From the NCBI GenBank assembly GCA_050123375.1, contig JASFHF010000043.1, positions 1-15,131 of the forward strand: a stretch of DNA of 15,131 nucleotides, given 5' to 3'. The DNA is from JASFHF01 sp050123375 (GTDB lineage: Bacteria; Pseudomonadota; Gammaproteobacteria; UBA12402). Numbering within the stretch: position 1 is the stretch's first letter; the number at the start of each line of letters is the position of its first letter. Under the pieces are notes generated by a model. It saw only the letters and a list, made by a program, of their open reading frames with translations, ran no database searches and was not told the DNA's origin. Shown in pieces: positions 13,040 to 15,131 of the stretch. Position numbers and translations under genes: made by a program.

Positions 13040-14956
13040 ATGTTACAGTCATTGAGGGATAAGCTACAGGGATGGATCGCATGGACCATAATCACAGCTA
13101 TTTGTTTAGTATTTGCACTGTGGGGGGTGCATAGTTATCTTTATGGTAGAGCCGCAGATAATGTGGTAGCAAAAGTCAATGGTACTAAAATAACCAAGCA
13201 GCAGCTAGATGTGGTTTATAACCAAATGCGTCGTCAGCAGCAATTACAGTTAGGTGCCAATTATTCTCCTTCAGACAAAGCTGCAGCCGCACTTAAACAA
13301 ACTGCTTTACAATCCATCATTTCTTCAATGGTATTAAATAAAGCTGCCAGATCAGATGGTTTTCGGGTTGATCCGGTTTTAGTTGAAGCATTGCTGGCAA
13401 AAATGCCGATCTTTCAGGTTAGCGGGGTTTTTTCTCAAGCCAAATTCGAACAGTTTGTAAATACTTTGTTATATTCGACAGATGCGTTTTTAGCGCAATT
13501 GAAAAATGAGATTTTGGTAAGTCAGGTGAAAAATGGTATTGTTGGCACGGCTTTTACTTTGCCGCAAGAAATTGATCAGCTTATTAAATTGGTAAATCAA
13601 AAACGCAGTTTTAATTATTTAATAATTCCAATGGAGCATTTTTTGGCGCAAGTCAAATTACCTGCTAAAGCTGTAGAAAATTTTTATCACGAAAATCTTG
13701 ATAATTTCAAATTACCGGAAAAAGTTAGTATCCAATATTTACAATTATCGATGGCTAATTTAATGCGCGGCATTAAACCTACGGCAGTGCAGTTAAAAGA
13801 TTTTTATAATACTAATATTGTTTCTTACACCAAGCCAAAACGATGGCATTTGGCAGGAATCATGATTGCTGTGCCAAAACATGCATCAAAACAACAGATG
13901 AATCAAGCACAGCAAAAATTAAATTTAGTTGTAAATAAAATCAAGCAACATGTGGATTTTGCCGCTTTAGCGAAACAATATTCTGACGATACCGCGACCG
14001 CAGCGAAAGGCGGTGAATGGTCCTGGATAACAGAAGCACAATTACCAACCGAGTTACGCGCAGTGTTGCCTAATTTGAAAAAGGCTGGTGATATTACTGT
14101 ACCGATTAAGACGATGCAGGGTTATTATGTTTTGCAATTATTGGGAACACAGCCGCAGCAAGTGATTTCATTTAACAAAGTTAAAGATAAAGTTTTGCAA
14201 GCATATAAACAACAAGCTGCAGAACGAAAATTTGCTGATTTACGGGATAAACTAGCTAATATTACTTATGAAAATGCTGACTCATTACAGCCGGCAGCGA
14301 AGCAGTTATCTTTGCCGATTCAGACTACAGATTTGTTCACTAAAAATGGCGGTAAAGGCATTGCTGCTAATCCAAGAATTATTGCAGCAGCTTTTGATGA
14401 TGAAGTATTAAGTCAGCATGAAAATAGCGATCCAATCGATTTATCTGATAATTCAGTAGTAGTATTACGCATTAAGCGTCATGTTCCTGCGTCGGTGAAA
14501 AAATTTGTGGAAGTTAAAACGCAAATTGCCAATCAATTACGTCGTGCAGCGGCGGCACAACAAGCGGAAGATCTTGGTAACACCGTAATAAAAGAATTGC
14601 AAAGTGGTAAAACTTTAAATGATATTGCAAATAAATATCACTTAAATAAGCGCGTTATAACCAATGTTGGTAGACATGCTAAAAAACCAGATACCAATGT
14701 TTTAACTGCAGCATTTCATATTGCGCCTTCAATGAAAAAAAGCGTGCCGGCGGTAACAGGATTAAGTTTGCCGACTAATGATTATGTAGTGATTGTATTA
14801 ACTGGAGTTAAAGAGGGTGATGTTAAGCAATTAACTGCATCTGCACGTCAAGCTTTTCAACAAACTGCAATTCAGCAGTTAGGTTTGTTGGAATATCAAT
14901 TATATGCATCAGACTTAATGCAAAAAGCCAAGATTAAAAAATTTCCACAGAATTAG
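13040..14956 (+). CDS. ppiD: PpiD, membrane-anchored periplasmic folding factor with parvulin domain
   Basis: 638 residues, about the family size. A short cytoplasmic start is followed by one membrane segment (about 12-34, WIAWTIITAICLVFALWG), then a SurA-N/PpiD-like helical chaperone region from VVAKVNGTKITKQQLD near residue 42. A parvulin-type rotamase domain spans about 268-370, marked by LAKQYSDD, KGGEWSWI and GYYVLQLLG. The family helps proteins leaving the SecYEG translocon to fold in the periplasm. The start ATG 13040 has a weak site (GGGA 13028-13031). It closes the conserved lon-hupB-ppiD order and is probably cotranscribed with tRNA-Asp. Confidence 0.93.
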   Translation: MLQSLRDKLQGWIAWTIITAICLVFALWGVHSYLYGRAADNVVAKVNGTKITKQQLDVVYNQMRRQQQLQLGANYSPSDKAAAALKQTALQSIISSMVLNKAARSDGFRVDPVLVEALLAKMPIFQVSGVFSQAKFEQFVNTLLYSTDAFLAQLKNEILVSQVKNGIVGTAFTLPQEIDQLIKLVNQKRSFNYLIIPMEHFLAQVKLPAKAVENFYHENLDNFKLPEKVSIQYLQLSMANLMRGIKPTAVQLKDFYNTNIVSYTKPKRWHLAGIMIAVPKHASKQQMNQAQQKLNLVVNKIKQHVDFAALAKQYSDDTATAAKGGEWSWITEAQLPTELRAVLPNLKKAGDITVPIKTMQGYYVLQLLGTQPQQVISFNKVKDKVLQAYKQQAAERKFADLRDKLANITYENADSLQPAAKQLSLPIQTTDLFTKNGGKGIAANPRIIAAAFDDEVLSQHENSDPIDLSDNSVVVLRIKRHVPASVKKFVEVKTQIANQLRRAAAAQQAEDLGNTVIKELQSGKTLNDIANKYHLNKRVITNVGRHAKKPDTNVLTAAFHIAPSMKKSVPAVTGLSLPTNDYVVIVLTGVKEGDVKQLTASARQAFQQTAIQQLGLLEYQLYASDLMQKAKIKKFPQN

Positions 14957-15035
14957 TGCGAAATAAGTGGGCGGGACGCGAGCTATTACATAATTACAAT
15001 GCTATGTTTCCTGACTTCTGCCAATTAGTGCGGTT

Positions 15036-15131
15036 TTAAAGATGTTCATGTATGCCGCTGTCGTGATAATCATCTAAATTTGTTTGTAATTTAATTTTTT
15101 TGCCAGTAAGTTTATCTTCAATATGCGCCTC
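15036..15131 (-). CDS. C-terminal end of an unidentified protein (partial)
   Basis: A minus-strand frame enters from the right edge and stops at TAA (15038-15036). The visible 31 residues are hydrophilic and end in DDYHDSGIHEHL, with four histidines in the last 11 positions or so. It would be convergent with ppiD, with an 79-base gap in which no clear terminator is seen. Too short to assign; the frame and plausible protein composition are the only support. Confidence 0.4.
   Translation of the reverse strand, partial: EAHIEDKLTGKKIKLQTNLDDYHDSGIHEHL

Overview
The window looks like the chromosome of an AT-rich gammaproteobacterium, most probably a host-associated member of the Legionellales/Coxiellales type. 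The backbone is the conserved order tRNA cluster - tig - clpP - clpX - lon - hupB - tRNA-Val - tRNA-Asp - ppiD. The host-associated reading rests on accessory genes set into that backbone: a large Fic-like protein, an outer-membrane lipid A deacylase-like protein and a nucleotidyl-cyclase-toxin-like protein. Placement below order level cannot be read from the sequence.

Layout. 1-83 is the tail of an unidentified gene, followed by a strong hairpin and a good promoter (133-161). 194-1139 holds five tRNAs: Pro(TGG), His(GTG), Lys(CTT), Arg(TCT) and Leu(TAG). Two near-identical ~120 bp elements sit in front of tRNA-His and tRNA-Lys. Each is flanked by a direct repeat of the 5' part of the tRNA that follows it, with an identical 147 bp period, and each carries hairpins, one with compensatory changes. 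A long palindromic repeat separates tRNA-Arg and tRNA-Leu. 1167-4394 is tig-clpP-clpX, coding for the nascent-chain chaperone and the ClpXP protease. A Fic-domain gene (6373-4409, minus) separates clpX from lon (6593-9058). A pagL-like gene (10198-9104, minus) separates lon from hupB (10384-10662). After the hupB terminator and tRNA-Val, an ExoY/edema-factor-like cyclase gene (11117-12385) and a small companion gene (12396-12710) come before tRNA-Asp and ppiD (13040-14956). The window ends in the tail of an unidentified minus-strand gene (15131-15036).

How it works together. The backbone encodes protein-quality-control functions: ribosome-associated folding (Tig), regulated degradation (ClpXP, Lon), nucleoid structure (HU) and periplasmic folding (PpiD). 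Three accessory insertions, one at each junction after clpX, after lon and after hupB/tRNA-Val, all encode surface or putative host-directed proteins. The most notable items are the tRNA-5'-duplicating elements, the divergent ExoY-like cyclase, the Fic protein with an altered catalytic motif, the two-barrel PagL-like protein and a lysine-alternating tail on Lon. All identifications come from reading motifs by eye; no database search was possible.
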